Of a stretch of 64,000 nucleotides of DNA, positions 11,127 through 61,665 are shown one piece after another. Position numbers and translations under genes: made by a program. Each line of letters starts with the position of its first letter. The first letter of the stretch is position 1. Source of the stretch: Agelas oroides (lineage: Eukaryota > Porifera > Demospongiae > Agelasida > Agelasidae); the NCBI GenBank assembly GCA_949130485.1, contig OX422192.1:3480085-3544084 (forward strand), read 5' to 3'. The notes beneath the pieces are model-generated. The model searched no databases. It was given only the letters and a program-made list of their open reading frames with translations, and was not told where the DNA came from.

Positions 11127-11706
11127 TTAGGCACCTTCAAACACTCCCTACAATTGTATCATTGTATTTAGGATGTATGCTAGCATTAGCTGTACGCTAT
11201 TTCATGCATCCTTTGCTTTTATGCATATAGCTATGGCAAATGGAAGTAGCAATGGAAAGGAAGTAGAAGTGAAATGGAAATGAGATGGAATGGAAGAAAT
11301 TATCACCTTAGGCCACCATAACCGTAAAGACAGCAAAGTATGCATGCAGATGCAAGGACACAGCAAGAGCCAGAAGTAGCTAGGTACTTCAACATACTGT
11401 CTTGTAAGAGGTTTCCACATTATCGAGGTAGGACAGCTATATATTCTACATGAACCAGTTACCTTTGCCTGCATGGTGAAGAAAATGTGAACAGAAACTA
11501 CTGATTCCTGTAACTTGGCAGATGCTTCTTCTTCGTATTAAGTATAGCTAGTTGAGAAAGGCTTTGGTAATGGTCCTCTTCCATTCTTGAGGTACTTGGA
11601 TGAAGAACAAGCATGCTTTAAGCACTTCAGTCACTGACAATATCCTGCAGGTCATAGAGGTGTAAGCTTTGAAGAGGAAGCATATCACTGATGTTTTAGC
11701 AAAGGG

Positions 11707-11765
11707 AAACTCCTGACCCTAGTGATATCTGTTCAGGGAACAGATATCACTAGGGTCAGGAGTTT
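11707..11765. repeat. Perfect 28-bp-arm hairpin with 3-nt loop
   Basis: AAACTCCTGACCCTAGTGAT continues with ATCTGTTC. After the loop AGG, the exact reverse complement follows. No mismatch was seen in 28 bp. The function is unknown. Confidence 0.9.
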
Positions 11766-11769
11766 GGGG

Positions 11770-13540
11770 GCACATGTTCCCCAGGGAAACACATATCACT
11801 GCAACATCAGGTACACCAAGGTACATCAAATGATTGTGGATTTGATGCCACTGCTCAGGCAATGGCCAAATCCGTGCTGCAAGTTAAAAAGTAGGGAATG
11901 GATAATTATATTATAGACCTAATAGTCTAGTATAGTGTGGGGGTAATGCCCCCCCTCCCCTTTTGCATGTTGTGGGGGCAACTGTCCGTTTTCTACACCT
12001 ATGTAGTAACATTTAATTGTGCACGTCCTTTAGCAGCCCGATAGCTCTTATCAGTACAGCATGACTGCATGTTGATGTAGTATAACATCATAGAAATGAG
12101 TTGTCAGAGTTCATACATAGCTGTGTATGCATGTTTTTCTCCAGCTACTGGTACTCGTTTGTGCTAGAAGTTGCAAAATTACAGCAGCTAAAAATGCATA
12201 TTCCCCAGAGTGCCAATCATTTTTTTGCTGTAAAAATGACCATAAAATGAATTCCCATTACATTTGGTAATCCATGTAAAGTTAGCTAGTAATACATGAA
12301 GAGGAAGGTCATCTGTTACCAATTAACTCGAGCTCAGAAAATAATTTGCTGACATTTCGACTGAATGCTCCAGTAGTCATTAGGGCGAAAATGAAGAAGT
12401 GTGAACAAATGGTGCTATTTACAGCCATGCACTACTGAGGATACCCGTCATTGGAGGTCAAAGGTCGGTGAGGATTGCTCCTCCCTCGATCCTGCCTCCT
12501 CATCACAGTGGTCCAGCAACCAGGGACTTCCAGTCCTCCATCCTGTAGCCCCTACTTCCGCCGCCCTTTGTCTTCCACTGTTCATCTTGCTTGAATGTTG
12601 CAAGACTTTTGCAATCTGCTGTAAAGTATAATGTTTTGTGTATAGACTGGGGGGGGGGGGGGGGGGGGGGGGGGGGCTTTCCAGGAAATCACCCTTACTC
12701 TAGAAAATTCCAGGGCTCCACCAGCTAATTAATTTGGGTATTGGCAAGCAATATAGACTAAATGTAAATAAACCATGAAATGGGAAAAAAAACTGAGCAT
12801 CTTCGTACATGCATGCAGCATTTACTACACTATGATATGGTCCTTCTCTTCTCCTTGGATTCTCATGCATGAACAATCAACGAACCACATCTCCCTTATA
12901 AAACAGGCCTAGATGTTATGCAAAGTCATGCATGTGCTGCAGCAAGAACAGCTGCACATGGCATATACACCTTCGAGTATATACCTAATCCTGTGACGTC
13001 TACAGTAGTTGTGCTGCCAGTATATTGGTAGTCATCATGGAGGGTCTATAGGAACTTGTTACTCAGTTAACGTACCAAGTGTATATGATTAGTGATGATC
13101 TGACATCATACTTTATTGAGACCCAACTTGGAGGAGGGTGGAGGGAGCCTCGTTCCCAGGCTCTCCCCTCGCCCCTCTGTTTTTTTTTTGTCGGGGCAAG
13201 GGGAATGAGGCTATAACTGGCCTGGTTCTGGACTAATGTTTAGTCAGCAGAACAAGGTACGAAGTTGAAGTCTGAACTTGCCGCAGATATCTTTTGAATT
13301 TAATATACACAACATTTCAACTGATGTTGTCGTCTTCATGTGTATAATATATCATAATACAACAATGCTATGAAAGTAACCCAATAATGGGTATACTTGT
13401 ATATATAGCATACATGAAATAAATTTACTTCATGGCATACTTGGGAAAGAAAGACAGCTATGATATGATATACATATACGGTGAGTAGCTGTAGACACTC
13501 TTACAAGGTGCAGAAAGCTAGTTATTACATAAAAGTCTAG
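11770..13540. other. Gene-free stretch downstream of the acyltransferase gene
   Basis: No recognisable coding exon. It holds a 28-G run (12649-12676), a partial copy of the GGAGATGTGGTT repeat family (about 12870-12960, inverted) and an AGCCTCGTTCCCAGGC foldback at about 13146-13214. On the minus strand an AATAAA at 13112-13117 lies about 430 bp past the acyltransferase stop and could be its polyadenylation signal. Confidence 0.5.
12649..12676 (+). repeat. Uninterrupted run of 28 G
   Basis: A 28-base homopolymer, one of the longest G runs in the window. Its exact length may be unreliable in any assembly. Confidence 0.85.
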
Positions 13541-13542
13541 AA

Positions 13543-16500
13543 TCAATCATTTTTGGTGTTGTTAGAAGACTCTGACTTCAGCACTCTCTCAAAATGGTAC
13601 CTCTGGCTGAAGACATCAATGTAGAAGGAGGCACCATTGTAGCATGCTACTGTCATCACAACCAGCACCAGAACAACATGAAAGTGTTTGCTGTGAGGAA
13701 GAGGAAGGTGCATAGAAAATGATACATTGGCACACCCCTTTAAATTCCTTCCCCCCTCTCATGAAAGGGAGAGTGCCTGTACTTTCCGACTACAATTCTA
13801 CCCACCCCCAGGCTGTTTTTTTTCCATTTGAGCCTGGAAGTGAGATCATTTGCCTACTGACACATTCAACCAATAGTTGAACTTAAGCCATGACTCACAT
13901 GCCACAATTGTGGTGTGTTGTCAATATAGTGTGATTCTTTCAATGAAAAATAATGTGCATTGCAAACACACCTGTGCACACACATTTGTGTAATTGGTAA
14001 AGCTGGCATGCAGGAAGTTTGCACCTGAGATTCAGGCATTGTCTTATTTAGTGCTTTTGGAGTTTCAGGTTTCAGTATTCACTACTAGAGGTGTTTCACT
14101 ACTATATTAGATGAGCTTTTTCAAAAGGCAGAGAATCAGAGAATCACACACACACACACACACACACACAATTCTTACTAGTGGTAGCAGACGTATGCCA
14201 GGAAGATGGAGAGAGTGGTGTAGATAAACTGCCAAACCATGAACATGGTTTTGCGATGTTTGAGACCAAAGATACTAAACAAGCGGAAGAAAAAGCCTTG
14301 TTTTGCTCGCTCCACGATCCACTTGTAGCTGGTGGCATATTGCCTCTCTTCCACCCTTTTCTTTCGCCACACTTCCACCTGAAGACCAATGGTGCAGTAT
14401 TATCTATTGTACAGCCTTGATCATTGACTTACATGTACAGATGCATGCAAGAGGAATTACCACAGAAAATGACTGTTATGTCTGAAACAGAATCAGATAA
14501 TTCCTTACTGTAACAGTATCTTCAATCAACAAGTCTAATTTTTAATGCACAAGGCAAAGTGGAGTATTTAATGAACTTAGCCACACACTTAATACTGCAA
14601 GCAATCCTCGGGGTTAGCCTTTGATGGCATCTACATTGCTAAAGATGTCCCCCGGTGCATCTCCGCACTCAACCATGCATAAGTACAGTACAACTGCAAG
14701 CACATGTTTCACAAGTAAAGATTGCATTGAGACAGTTGACAAAGTTTTACGTGTACAACACACATTCAATGGCAATACACTCAATAACACCAATGGCAAC
14801 TAGGTGGTTGAGGCACAAGCAGTCACAATAACAAAACATGCTTTTTGTTGGATATACAGTCATGCAATAATGAGTCATTTAGTGAACAGAACGTTCACAG
14901 CACGATAAGAGCAGAAACACACAGCAGGCAACAAAAGCTGTGGTGCAAGCCTAGGAAGAGGCTAGGTTGCTGCTACCTGACCTACTGTATAATCTTACCA
15001 CTCCAATGTACAGCAACTGCCAGACAATGTACAGCAGCATTGGGTAGAGTACTATCTCCATCATGTCCACATGCTGGCAGCCGTCTGGCCCAGAGTGGGA
15101 GGGGCTGTAACACAGTGGAAACCCCTGCTCCTCTGAGGTAAACCTTTGTGTTATACAGAAATTCAAACAAGCCCTGTCAGCTAAAACATATATTATAGAG
15201 AGATACATGTACAGTAGGCAGAACTAAACACACTTTTATGTGATAACAATTCCATGCAAACTCTGAAACTTCTTGTGGACTGTTGGTTCAAAGTATCATA
15301 ACTGAAAGTGTACATGTTGGTAACTTTTTTATCATTCTTGAACTGTGTGCTAAATCAAGAAAGGAAATCATGCATACAGTTGTTAGTCTCATTCAAATCT
15401 CATGCCCTCAGTATATATGGTACACACAATTGGGGGTCTCAATGAGGGTCTGAGAATGAGACTATACCCTTTAATTAATGTTTGAAGTGGTCAGGTTACT
15501 AGTACGTGTGTAGGCATGCAACAGCTACGGGGGATCTGGAATAGGTCTATTTTGTAAAGCGTATCTCCAGTCTTGTATTGCCTGAAGAAGACCCCTCAGG
15601 GTTGAAACGTTGCAAAAAGTTTGATGAAGTTTTGTGCATTCGAAGATTGCTCAGATTATTCACTCACGAATATCTACACCTAATGTACCCACACAATCTT
15701 CGGCCCGAGACACAGGTTGTTCGAGGTATAGACTACTAGAAACTCATCATGCAACAGCTAGGGAGGATCTGGGGCATCCTCCCCTGAACTGAAATCGGCA
15801 GCCAGACGACAGATGTTTGCATGCATGAATATCTTCTACCTTTCCTGCCCTTTGCGCCTCACGTCACTAGTTTCGGCTTTCCAATCGATTGCTTGAAGGA
15901 CGGAAAGTATAGTTGGAGGATGGGGCTCATCAGGAAGACTTGGAAAAGACTCTTTCACAGTTCGCAGCTATCTTGCTAGTTTCAATGTGTGGCTTCTGAC
16001 CTGCCAATGCAGCGCGTGGAGCTTGCGTGGGTGACCACCGAGCCATAGTGCTAATTGGCAACACCAAGCAAGCCAAGGGTATGGAAAAAGTGGTCTGGTT
16101 GAAACTGGACTAACCGGACAGGCAGCTACGGCCCTGTTTTCTACATGCACTAACTACATAATCGCATCCACTCACCCCCATATGTATGTACATAATTCAT
16201 ACACCATACACTCACCACCGGATACCCCACATGCACTATAATTTACACACCATACACTAACCACCGGATACCCCACATGCAATATAATTCACACACCATA
16301 CACTCACCACCGGATACCCCACATGCAATATAATTCACACACCATACACTCACCACCGGATACCCCACATGCAATACCACTGGATACCCCACACGCAATA
16401 TAATTCACACACCATACACTCACCACCGGATACCCCACATGCAATATAATTCACACACCATACACTCACCACCGGATACCCCACATGCAATATAATTCAC

Positions 16501-19500
16501 ACACCATACACTCACCACCGGATACCCCACACGCAATATAATTCACACACCATACACTCACCACCGGATACCCCACATGCAATATAATTCACACACCATA
16601 CACTCACCACCGGATACCCCACATGCAATATAATTCACATACCATACACTCACCACCGGATACCCCACATGCAATATAATTCACACACCATACACTCACC
16701 ACCGGATACCCCACATGCAGTATAATTCACACACCATACACTCACCACCGGATACCCCACACGCAATATAATTCACACACCATACACTCACCACCGGATA
16801 CCCCACATGCACTATAATTCACACACCATACACTCACCACCGGATACCCCACATGCAGTATAATTCACACACCATACACTCACCACCGGATACCCCACAT
16901 GCAATACCACTGGATACCCCACACGCAATATAATTCACACACCATACACTCACCACCGGATACCCCACATGCAATATAATTCACACACCATACACTCACC
17001 ACCGGATACCCCACATGCAATATAATTCACACACCATACACTCACCACCGGATACCCCACACGCAATATAATTCACACACCATACACTCACCACCGGATA
17101 CCCCACATGCAATATAATTCACACACCATACACTCACCACCGGATACCCCACATGCAATATAATTCACACACCATACACTCACCACCGGATACCCCACAT
17201 GCAGTATAATTCACACACCATACACTCACCACCGGATACCCCACATGCAATATAATTCACACACCATACACTCACCACCGGATACCCCACATGCACTATA
17301 ATTCACACACCATACACTCACCACCGGATACCCCACATGCAGTATAATTCACACACCATACACTCACCACCGGATACCCCACAATGCCAGTGAAGGAGAC
17401 AAGTGGATGAAGAGAGAGGTCATCTTATCAAGGGAATGTGGGACCACAGAGTTGGTCCAGAGTACTATTGCACTGAGGACGGGCCCGTTTGAGAAGCCAA
17501 AGATGATGGGAAAGAGGAGTCCACGGATGGAGTCTCCAAGAGGCAGCCAAAGGTAAACGAGGATGAAGAAGTTGGTGAAGTAGCAGAAGTCAAACAGGAA
17601 ATAGTGCCAGCGGAGTTTCTTGTATGCGTACCACCGGTAGGAGAGAAGAATGATGGCTTTCTGTGAGAACAGAGAGATAGAACTGAAACTAAAGTCATCA
17701 TTCTGCTGCAATGTTGTAAATATTGTTGCAGTCTCACTCTGAGACACAGCATCCTCCAGCACTAACAGCTTGTGTCATTTGTCAGAATGTACTTATATGC
17801 ACTCATGCAATTAGCTTGTGTCTACTAGCTACAGTACATGTGTATATTACCCCATCCATGCAGAACACAAACTGGCAATCAGATATTCAACTCAGATAGC
17901 TATACAATGCTGCACGAAGCCTTCATGAGCCCCAGCCTACTGTCATCAACAACAAATAATATCAAGGCTCTCAACCTTGTGACATTGCATGTCTACTGCT
18001 ATATGGGGTTGAAATATTTGTGTGTGATGAGTATATAGGTACATTTTCATGTGGATTATCAAAAGAGGCCACCCCCATCTTTTTGAGGTGCCACTAAAGT
18101 TCATCACTCATGGGCATATTTCAGAGGTTACATGATAACAAGGGCACTTTGACCGCCTCGAGAGAAGTTTAATACTTGATGCTGACGATGTGACGGGTAG
18201 TATACAAACCCATCGATACATACATACACATACATACAATGTACATTTAGGCAGTTACAAGTAATTGCCAAGCATACATGTATATACCTGTGTGTGCCAA
18301 AGATAGAAGTACTGAGGCACGTATCCCACTATGAATGCAGTAAGACATATGTTCACCATGAAGATCTGCATGTGACAAAAATGTCATGCATATAAGGTAG
18401 GAGACTATTAACATAACACACGATACTTTACAGTATAGAGTATTAAAAAAATCTAACATACTTAGTAGCCATCATCCCTGTCCTTGTTAACTGACTAATG
18501 AGCTCCTAGACCCTCCATTAATGAGAGGAAAAAACCCTGTTACCATGGTGATGGCTGCTCAAGACTTGTAATTCTTGAAACTTTTGTTTAGTGAACACAA
18601 GTGCAGTTCTGCACTGTTACTTCATTCTCTGCTATATGTCCAGAACTATGCAATAAAGTAGCCTCTGGTAAGGAGACGTACAGTAAACATAAGTTTGTCG
18701 CTTGTAGTGTCACTCAGTTTGAGAATGGTGGCAATGTCGTGAAGTTCTTCATCATGGAACTCAACAAGGTCCAAATCAAGATAATCGGTTTCCTCAGGTG
18801 CTGGGAAGGAGGAGAGGAGGGGAGGAGGAGGAGAGAAGGAAGAGAGGAAGAGGGGAGGAGGAGAGAAAGGGAGGAGGGGAAGAGGAGAGGAGGGGAGGAG
18901 GAGAGAAGGGGAGGAGGAAAGGAGGAGGGGAGATGGGGAGGATCCGGAGGAGAGGAAGGAAGGAGGAGAGGAGGAGAGAAGGAAGGGAGGAAGAGGGGAG
19001 GAGGAGAGAATGGGAGAAGGGGAGGAGGGAGAAAAGGGAAGGAGGATGGAGAGATTATTGAAAGTACAGATTCTATGCTGCATGTTATTCCAACTGTAGT
19101 AGCTAACACTTCCTGTAACCAAACAAAAGATAAGGTGGTCTACTTAATAGTTTTGAACATGCACTGTCAAGTTTGCTACATGCATACTTCACGGATCATG
19201 TGCTCTGTGTGTGTTGGTACTGCTACTGCATGTTAACAACTATTTACATGTTGATCAGTAACTACTCAGTGTACTGCAAAACCTTGAAGATGTCTCCTGG
19301 GAGTAGACCAAATCATTACATCTCGCATGGGAGTAGACCAAATGGGAAGACACCCCCTAAATCATTACATCTCGCATGCTACATTTCAGGCCTTTTTCTA
19401 CCGGGAACATGGCCACAAAGAGCTGAGCTTTTTTGCAGTTGACAATTAATGGTAATCACTGCCACCTGCACGAACATCAGAGAAGTCCCTGATGAGAAAA

Positions 19501-19969
19501 CAAATTGTGTTCTTAATTAAGGACACAATTGGCCTTATTCATCAACTGCGAAAAAGTTTAGCTCTTAGACTCATGCCCATGCTCGCCAGGCTGTGAAAAA
19601 AAAAATTGGAATGTAGCATCTGGAGGTAAGCACTCCAATCTTTATTGTAAATGACCCTGATTTGCTTTGTTTGAGAGAAAGTTGAACACTGAGCAGAAAA
19701 GCTTCTCCATGTGTCAGGTTCAGTAAAAGGATCTAAGCAAATATTCCACACTTCCAACCCCCAGACCCTCTAGTCTCGCGGAGCCAGACTCTCACACAAC
19801 GCAACGAGTCTGGCTACGCGAGACTGCAGACCCTCCTCATTGCTCCTGGCCTCATAAATTTTTGTTTTCTCATGAAGATCTGGGAGCGCAACTAGGGTTG
19901 GAGGGGACCTGGGAACCCAGACTAAGGGAAGCGACACTTACAAGGCCCGGAGTCCTTCTTCTCTGTCAT
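13543..19969 (-). CDS. GPC1: Glycerophosphocholine acyltransferase (Gpc1/DUF2838 family), seven exons
   Basis: Minus-strand exons in transcript order: 19942-19969, 18682-18800, 18288-18365, 17368-17660, 14999-15173, 14179-14378, 13543-13690. They total 1041 nt (346 codons plus stop), and every junction is GT-AG with matching phase. The protein has an acidic cytosolic N-terminus (to about residue 55) and then about eight hydrophobic segments. Family signatures include YFLFDFCYFTNF, the GPVLSAIVLWTNS block with HSLDKMTSLFIH (about residues 134-161), YPMLLYIVWQLLY, RQYATSYKW and a C-terminal YNGASFYIDVF. Characterised yeast and plant Gpc1 proteins transfer an acyl group from acyl-CoA to glycerophosphocholine, making lysophosphatidylcholine in an internal membrane. 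Length is slightly below the yeast protein. The fourth exon's donor lies inside a large minisatellite. The short first exon (MTEKKDSGP) is the least certain part, but phase and donor fit. Confidence 0.85.
14147..14170 (+). repeat. (CA)n microsatellite next to a splice donor
   Basis: About 12 CA units lie a few bases downstream (on the minus strand) of the GTAAGA donor of acyltransferase exon 6. Confidence 0.85.
16172..17385 (-). repeat. 46-bp minisatellite, ~26 copies, derived from an exon-intron junction
   Basis: The plus-strand unit reads CACCACCGGATACCCCACAT, then GCAATATAATTCACACACCA and TACACT. Copies are nearly identical and vary at a few sites (ATGC/ACGC, AATA/ACTA/AGTA). A shortened 24-bp unit occurs at about 16371 and again at 16901, exactly 530 bp apart, indicating a higher-order duplication of about 11 units. 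Read on the minus strand, each unit carries GGGGTATCCGGTGGTGAGTG. These are the last codons and GTGAGT donor of acyltransferase exon 4 (exon end 17368), so the first copy includes real coding sequence and the array extends into the intron. Confidence 0.95.
18801..19055 (+). repeat. Purine tract (GGGAGGA-type), pyrimidine tract of an acceptor on the minus strand
   Basis: About 250 bp of almost pure G/A on the plus strand directly abut the acceptor of acyltransferase exon 2 (exon begins 18800). On the transcribed strand it is an extremely long polypyrimidine tract. The long frames across it are low-complexity artefacts. Confidence 0.85.
19760..19825. repeat. Hairpin in acyltransferase intron 1
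   Basis: AGTCTCGCGGAGCCAGACTC and the inverted GAGTCTGGCTACGCGAGACT are near-perfect complements separated by a short loop, probably a small palindromic MITE. Confidence 0.7.
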
Positions 19970-20190
19970 CCTCCCCAAATCTAATCCTCCCCCTTTCCGC
20001 CAACGTGTCATCAAGTTTAGTAGCCCCTCCCCCACCTTATTTAACATTTGTTTGGTCTATTTACGGTATACTCTAAATAGCGTCATTCCAGATACGGTCT
20101 ACGTATTTTCGAATTTCGGGCGTTGTGTCCCGTTGTGTCGTCCGGATATCCTCGGATTGATGGCGGTTGTACTGCACAACAGCAAACAGC
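19970..20190. promoter_or_regulatory. Probable bidirectional promoter between GPC1 and RAF
   Basis: Only 221 bp separate the two divergent start codons. The interval contains C-rich boxes (CCTCCCCCTTTCCGCC, GCCCCTCCCCCACC), and the Raf-proximal half contains CpGs (GTCGTCCGGATATCCTCGGA). No clear TATA box is correctly placed for either gene. Both 5' UTRs must be short or overlap. Shared regulation is inferred from geometry alone. Confidence 0.6.
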
Positions 20191-57704
<37,514 letters not shown>

Positions 57705-60700
57705 CAATCAATCAGGGAGGCTGTGTCCACATAACATAATTTAATCAAAATGTGTCTTGTACATAATTATTAGTATTAATTTTATGCACATACTACTTGT
57801 ATTTCTTACTGTATAATTTTGGAATCGATTTATCATGTGTTTTATGTTGTCCATCACTTGCACACAGGAAGTCTATTGTTGTGTTGTTGTAGATTGTGAA
57901 AGCCTAATATTTTTTGTGTTACTTTATGTAAGTAATGCATATTGTGGTTTCTGTATATACAGTTCAGTGTACCAGCATCAACCCCTTACTGCCATTCTAG
58001 TAGTCTTGTGGCATTGCACAATAACTTGTTACAAAAGCTGTTGCCAGCACCGTGGCACAATGGGCTGGCTCAACCTTGTACCCCCTAGGCTATCTTAGTT
58101 GTAGTAGCAATGTTTCGGCTTTGCAAATGATGCACCATTCATTTCCGTCGCTCTCTTCTGCCTAGGTAGATATTTTCATGTGCTAATATCTCTCAGACTT
58201 TGTCCTTACATACTGGCCTCATGTGCAAACTGACTATTCACTAAACAGTCGAGTAGCTACTGCCTCCAGTATTTGATCACTTTCTGTTTGCATAACAGAG
58301 GAAGAAGGCATCTTGTCACATGTTGTGATGTCATGTAACATCAGGCAGACAGAAGGTAGGCTTGATCCCCCAACAATAATGTGGTTGCTTCACTGGTCTC
58401 TGTCAGCAAGATACATGGCACTCTCAGAGGAATTGCTGACCTTCATTGTCTCCATGCAGTATTTGATGTTAATTGTAATGCAAATGCGGTGGGATGGGAG
58501 ATCTCATCAAGTGTGGTGATGTCATGTAACATAAGGTAGAAAGAAGGTAGACACAGAAAGCACGCACACGCGATTATGTTGTTATTTAGTTGCATCAATG
58601 AACAGCTGAAATGTGTTGAGATACTTCTGTGAGTTGTCTTCTATTCCCTAGAGCACTGTAGCTTCCGGGGGACTTTTAGAGATGTTACTATTAAAGCAAC
58701 CTTTGTCACTTAAAGCCAGTTTTAACATAGTCTCTTCTTAGAATGGGCTTTATATGTGCTTTTAATCTATGTGTTCTTGTTTTTGTTTTTTATACTTTGT
58801 AATTTCAAGTTGGTTGATGGAGAGTTTGAATCGGCTTTTCTTCGTTTCTTTATGGAATGTGCACATTGTCAAATAAAACTGAGTTCAAGGTTGTTCACAG
58901 TAAATAATCCAAAGTATGCTATTTCAGTTGTGCAAGTAAATAAGGTGCTATAACTATCGTGAGTTAGTGACAAATGTTTAGTATATCTTCCAAAGTCCCA
59001 AGGCACAAATGTTTAGTAAATGCAAAATCCCAAGAGCATGAACTACGAATGTTCATTTACAGTTGATACCACATGTCCCCCAGAAATGACAAGAATTTTA
59101 AACAACTCACAGAAGTAATAAACTCTGCACATTTCAACTGTTCAATGATGCAACTAACAGTCGAATCGCCAGCGTACGTAAAAAAAAACAGGCACTTTAA
59201 TTGCAATGACGTAATCCAAGAGGCACTAGACCTATTTGGAGCGGGTCAGCTGTGTTTGGAAGGCTGACGTTGGAAATGTACGCGGAAATCCTGACTAGAG
59301 GTAAGCTCAGCTGGTATATAGTACAGATAATAGAATGTAGGAATGAGTACTGAAAGCAAGTTGAAAGTTAAGCAGGGTCCAGGAAACTGTGGTGATTGTG
59401 GGGCATGTGGTCACATGTAGGAACGTTTAATGCTCGCTTTCCATAGTGGACACAAACGATCTATGCACTACTAAGAACTACAGCGACTGCAGGTAGCACA
59501 CATGAATTTTGGATGTTGTAGGTGCAGGCTACAGCAGATGTGAAACCGAAATGTGATCTAACATTTGATTATGTGGGGTCTCCACTCCATCATTCATTAC
59601 TGGAGCCTATCTACCTGATATTTGGGGGATATTTTACTTCCATTTGCCCTAGACTACTCAACGAGTATAATACTTGTGTCCCAGTGTTTCCACAGAAAGA
59701 CAAAAATACAAGTTATAACTGTTACCAAGAGCACATTAGATTTTGATGCAATCTAGCTATTGCTGAAGAGCATTCCATCACTGTGTAGCATTCCGCATGT
59801 TAGGTGTTTCAGGACACTGTGGGGGTTGTAAATGCATAAGTATAGCATGCCAAATGTGTGCTGTGCAGGCCATCATTGATTCAGCCATAAATTTGATAAT
59901 GATAATTACTTCCTGTTCTCCAGCAGAGTGTGCCTGAAAGAGCAGTTGAGTATATTCACCACACAGGCCATGTTGGAGTTACCAAAAGTTGCCAGAAGTT
60001 CCCATGGTAACTCTTTTATCCCTGGACTGAGCCCTCTAGCCGGAATTCTGCTCAATCATTATTGTCGTCTCACTGCAACCTTTGTTCGCCTGTTACTGTT
60101 GATTTGTATCCAATTACATGTAAAGCTGATATATCAACCGAAATGAGTTGTGTGTGAACTTGACAGATCGAACAGTGTATCCATGTACATCATAAAAGCA
60201 GTATTTGATACCTATATTTTTGGAACATGCGCTAGACTGTTATGCCACACTGGACACTGATTTTTATGGTCTTGTTATATTACAGCATGCCTTTGGAATA
60301 GTTCCAGCAGGTGGCTACGGCAAATGTTCCAGCTTTGTTTGCACAGTCCTTGAATATCACTCTGCAGCTGCAGTATCTTTGCTCCTAAAGCTGAAATAAG
60401 TCATAAACTTGCTACACATGAAGGCCTACTTATGCATTGCATGTCCTTCTATTTTCATGCTGTTTCTGTATTGGCTTTCTGAGTTACAGCGGTTAAAATT
60501 TACATGCACCTTCCGTGCATTTTCGCGCACCTCCGTATATTATTGCACATGTACGCACGCCGCGCTGCAAATAAATTTGTACGGGCAAGTATCGACTTTA
60601 CGTATGCTGGCGATTCGACTGCTAAAATAAAAATTTTTAGGTTACAACAACACAATCTTTTCTTAGAGTATATATAAGCACATGCAGCACTGATAGATCT

Positions 60701-61665
60701 GTTTAGTGCCTATTTTGTTTTTGACATTGCTTATCCTTTGGCAAGGAAATGAAGCTTACGTTCAGGGGGATCACGGGTCAGTAAGCTATGGTCAAACTGT
60801 AAAGCTGTCAAACAGCTGAACGGTCAAGCATTTGGAACCATTGTCCCGCCTGTGTCTATAGCTACAGTGACTCTTAGAGAATCCTTGACACATAAAACAA
60901 TATTTTATAGCGTAGAGGTTAATTGATCAAGAAATTTCCTTTGTCAACCACTACACTAGTTCAATCACTGCGGCAAACTTATATATAGCATCTATTGTTC
61001 ACCTCGCTTGATGCTCCCATTGTAGGTTCATGGGTAGAACAACTCCACCCACTCATATATACATATATTTTCGCTTACCGGTATATAGCAGAAGACCCTA
61101 GAACACTGAAGTTTTTCCGGGGCAGCATGCCCCAGCTCCCCCCCCCCTCCCTACATGGTAAGGCCTTGCATGTATTGAAACTAGTCGGCATTCATTTTTC
61201 TAGACACGCCACTGTTAGCTATCTGTGGCATCAGTTTGGCTGTACTGTAGTGTTGTTGGTGTTTTGGTGGTTTCAGTGTTTTTTAGTGCATGGTTATCTG
61301 TGGTTTTCCGAAAAATTGTTGGTTTTTATTGGTTCCATTGGTTCTTATCAGTCAGGGTTTAGCCACTACTGTAAGGTGAGTAGTTTCGCGCGCGTGGGGA
61401 CAACCCTTTTAGGCCTTTACAATTATCAGATATACACCGGTCGGTACGCGCAGAGGTCATTGGCATCCGGTCTGGGCAGACGATGACATTGTAGCTAGAC
61501 GACCACGGCTAGGAGAAGTTTCCGGAACAGTTCCCGGAGTCACGAAACAGTTCTCCAAAGCAAATGAAATTTGCTATACGTGCATGATCTAAATTCTGTT
61601 ATCGCGCGCATTTTGGAGAATCTGTGCCTGGTTTCTCTCTTTTCCCTTGAGTCGTTACAGTTGCG
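57705..61665. other. Intergenic region between RAF and the TRIM-NHL gene
   Basis: No frame here resembles a known protein. The first part is the Raf 3' UTR; an AATAAA occurs only at 58872-58877, about 1.17 kb past the stop, so the true poly(A) site is unclear. The last few hundred bases (about 61370-61665) should hold the TRIM-NHL promoter and 5' UTR. Confidence 0.6.

Noticed and set aside
16172-17385. CRISPR-like array of regular direct repeats
   Set aside because: The 46-bp units are head-to-tail with no unique spacers, and the setting is a eukaryotic intron.
18247-18459. 70-codon minus-strand frame read as a separate small gene
   Set aside because: A different frame of the same interval is the 26-codon exon 3 of the acyltransferase, with proper acceptor, donor and phase.
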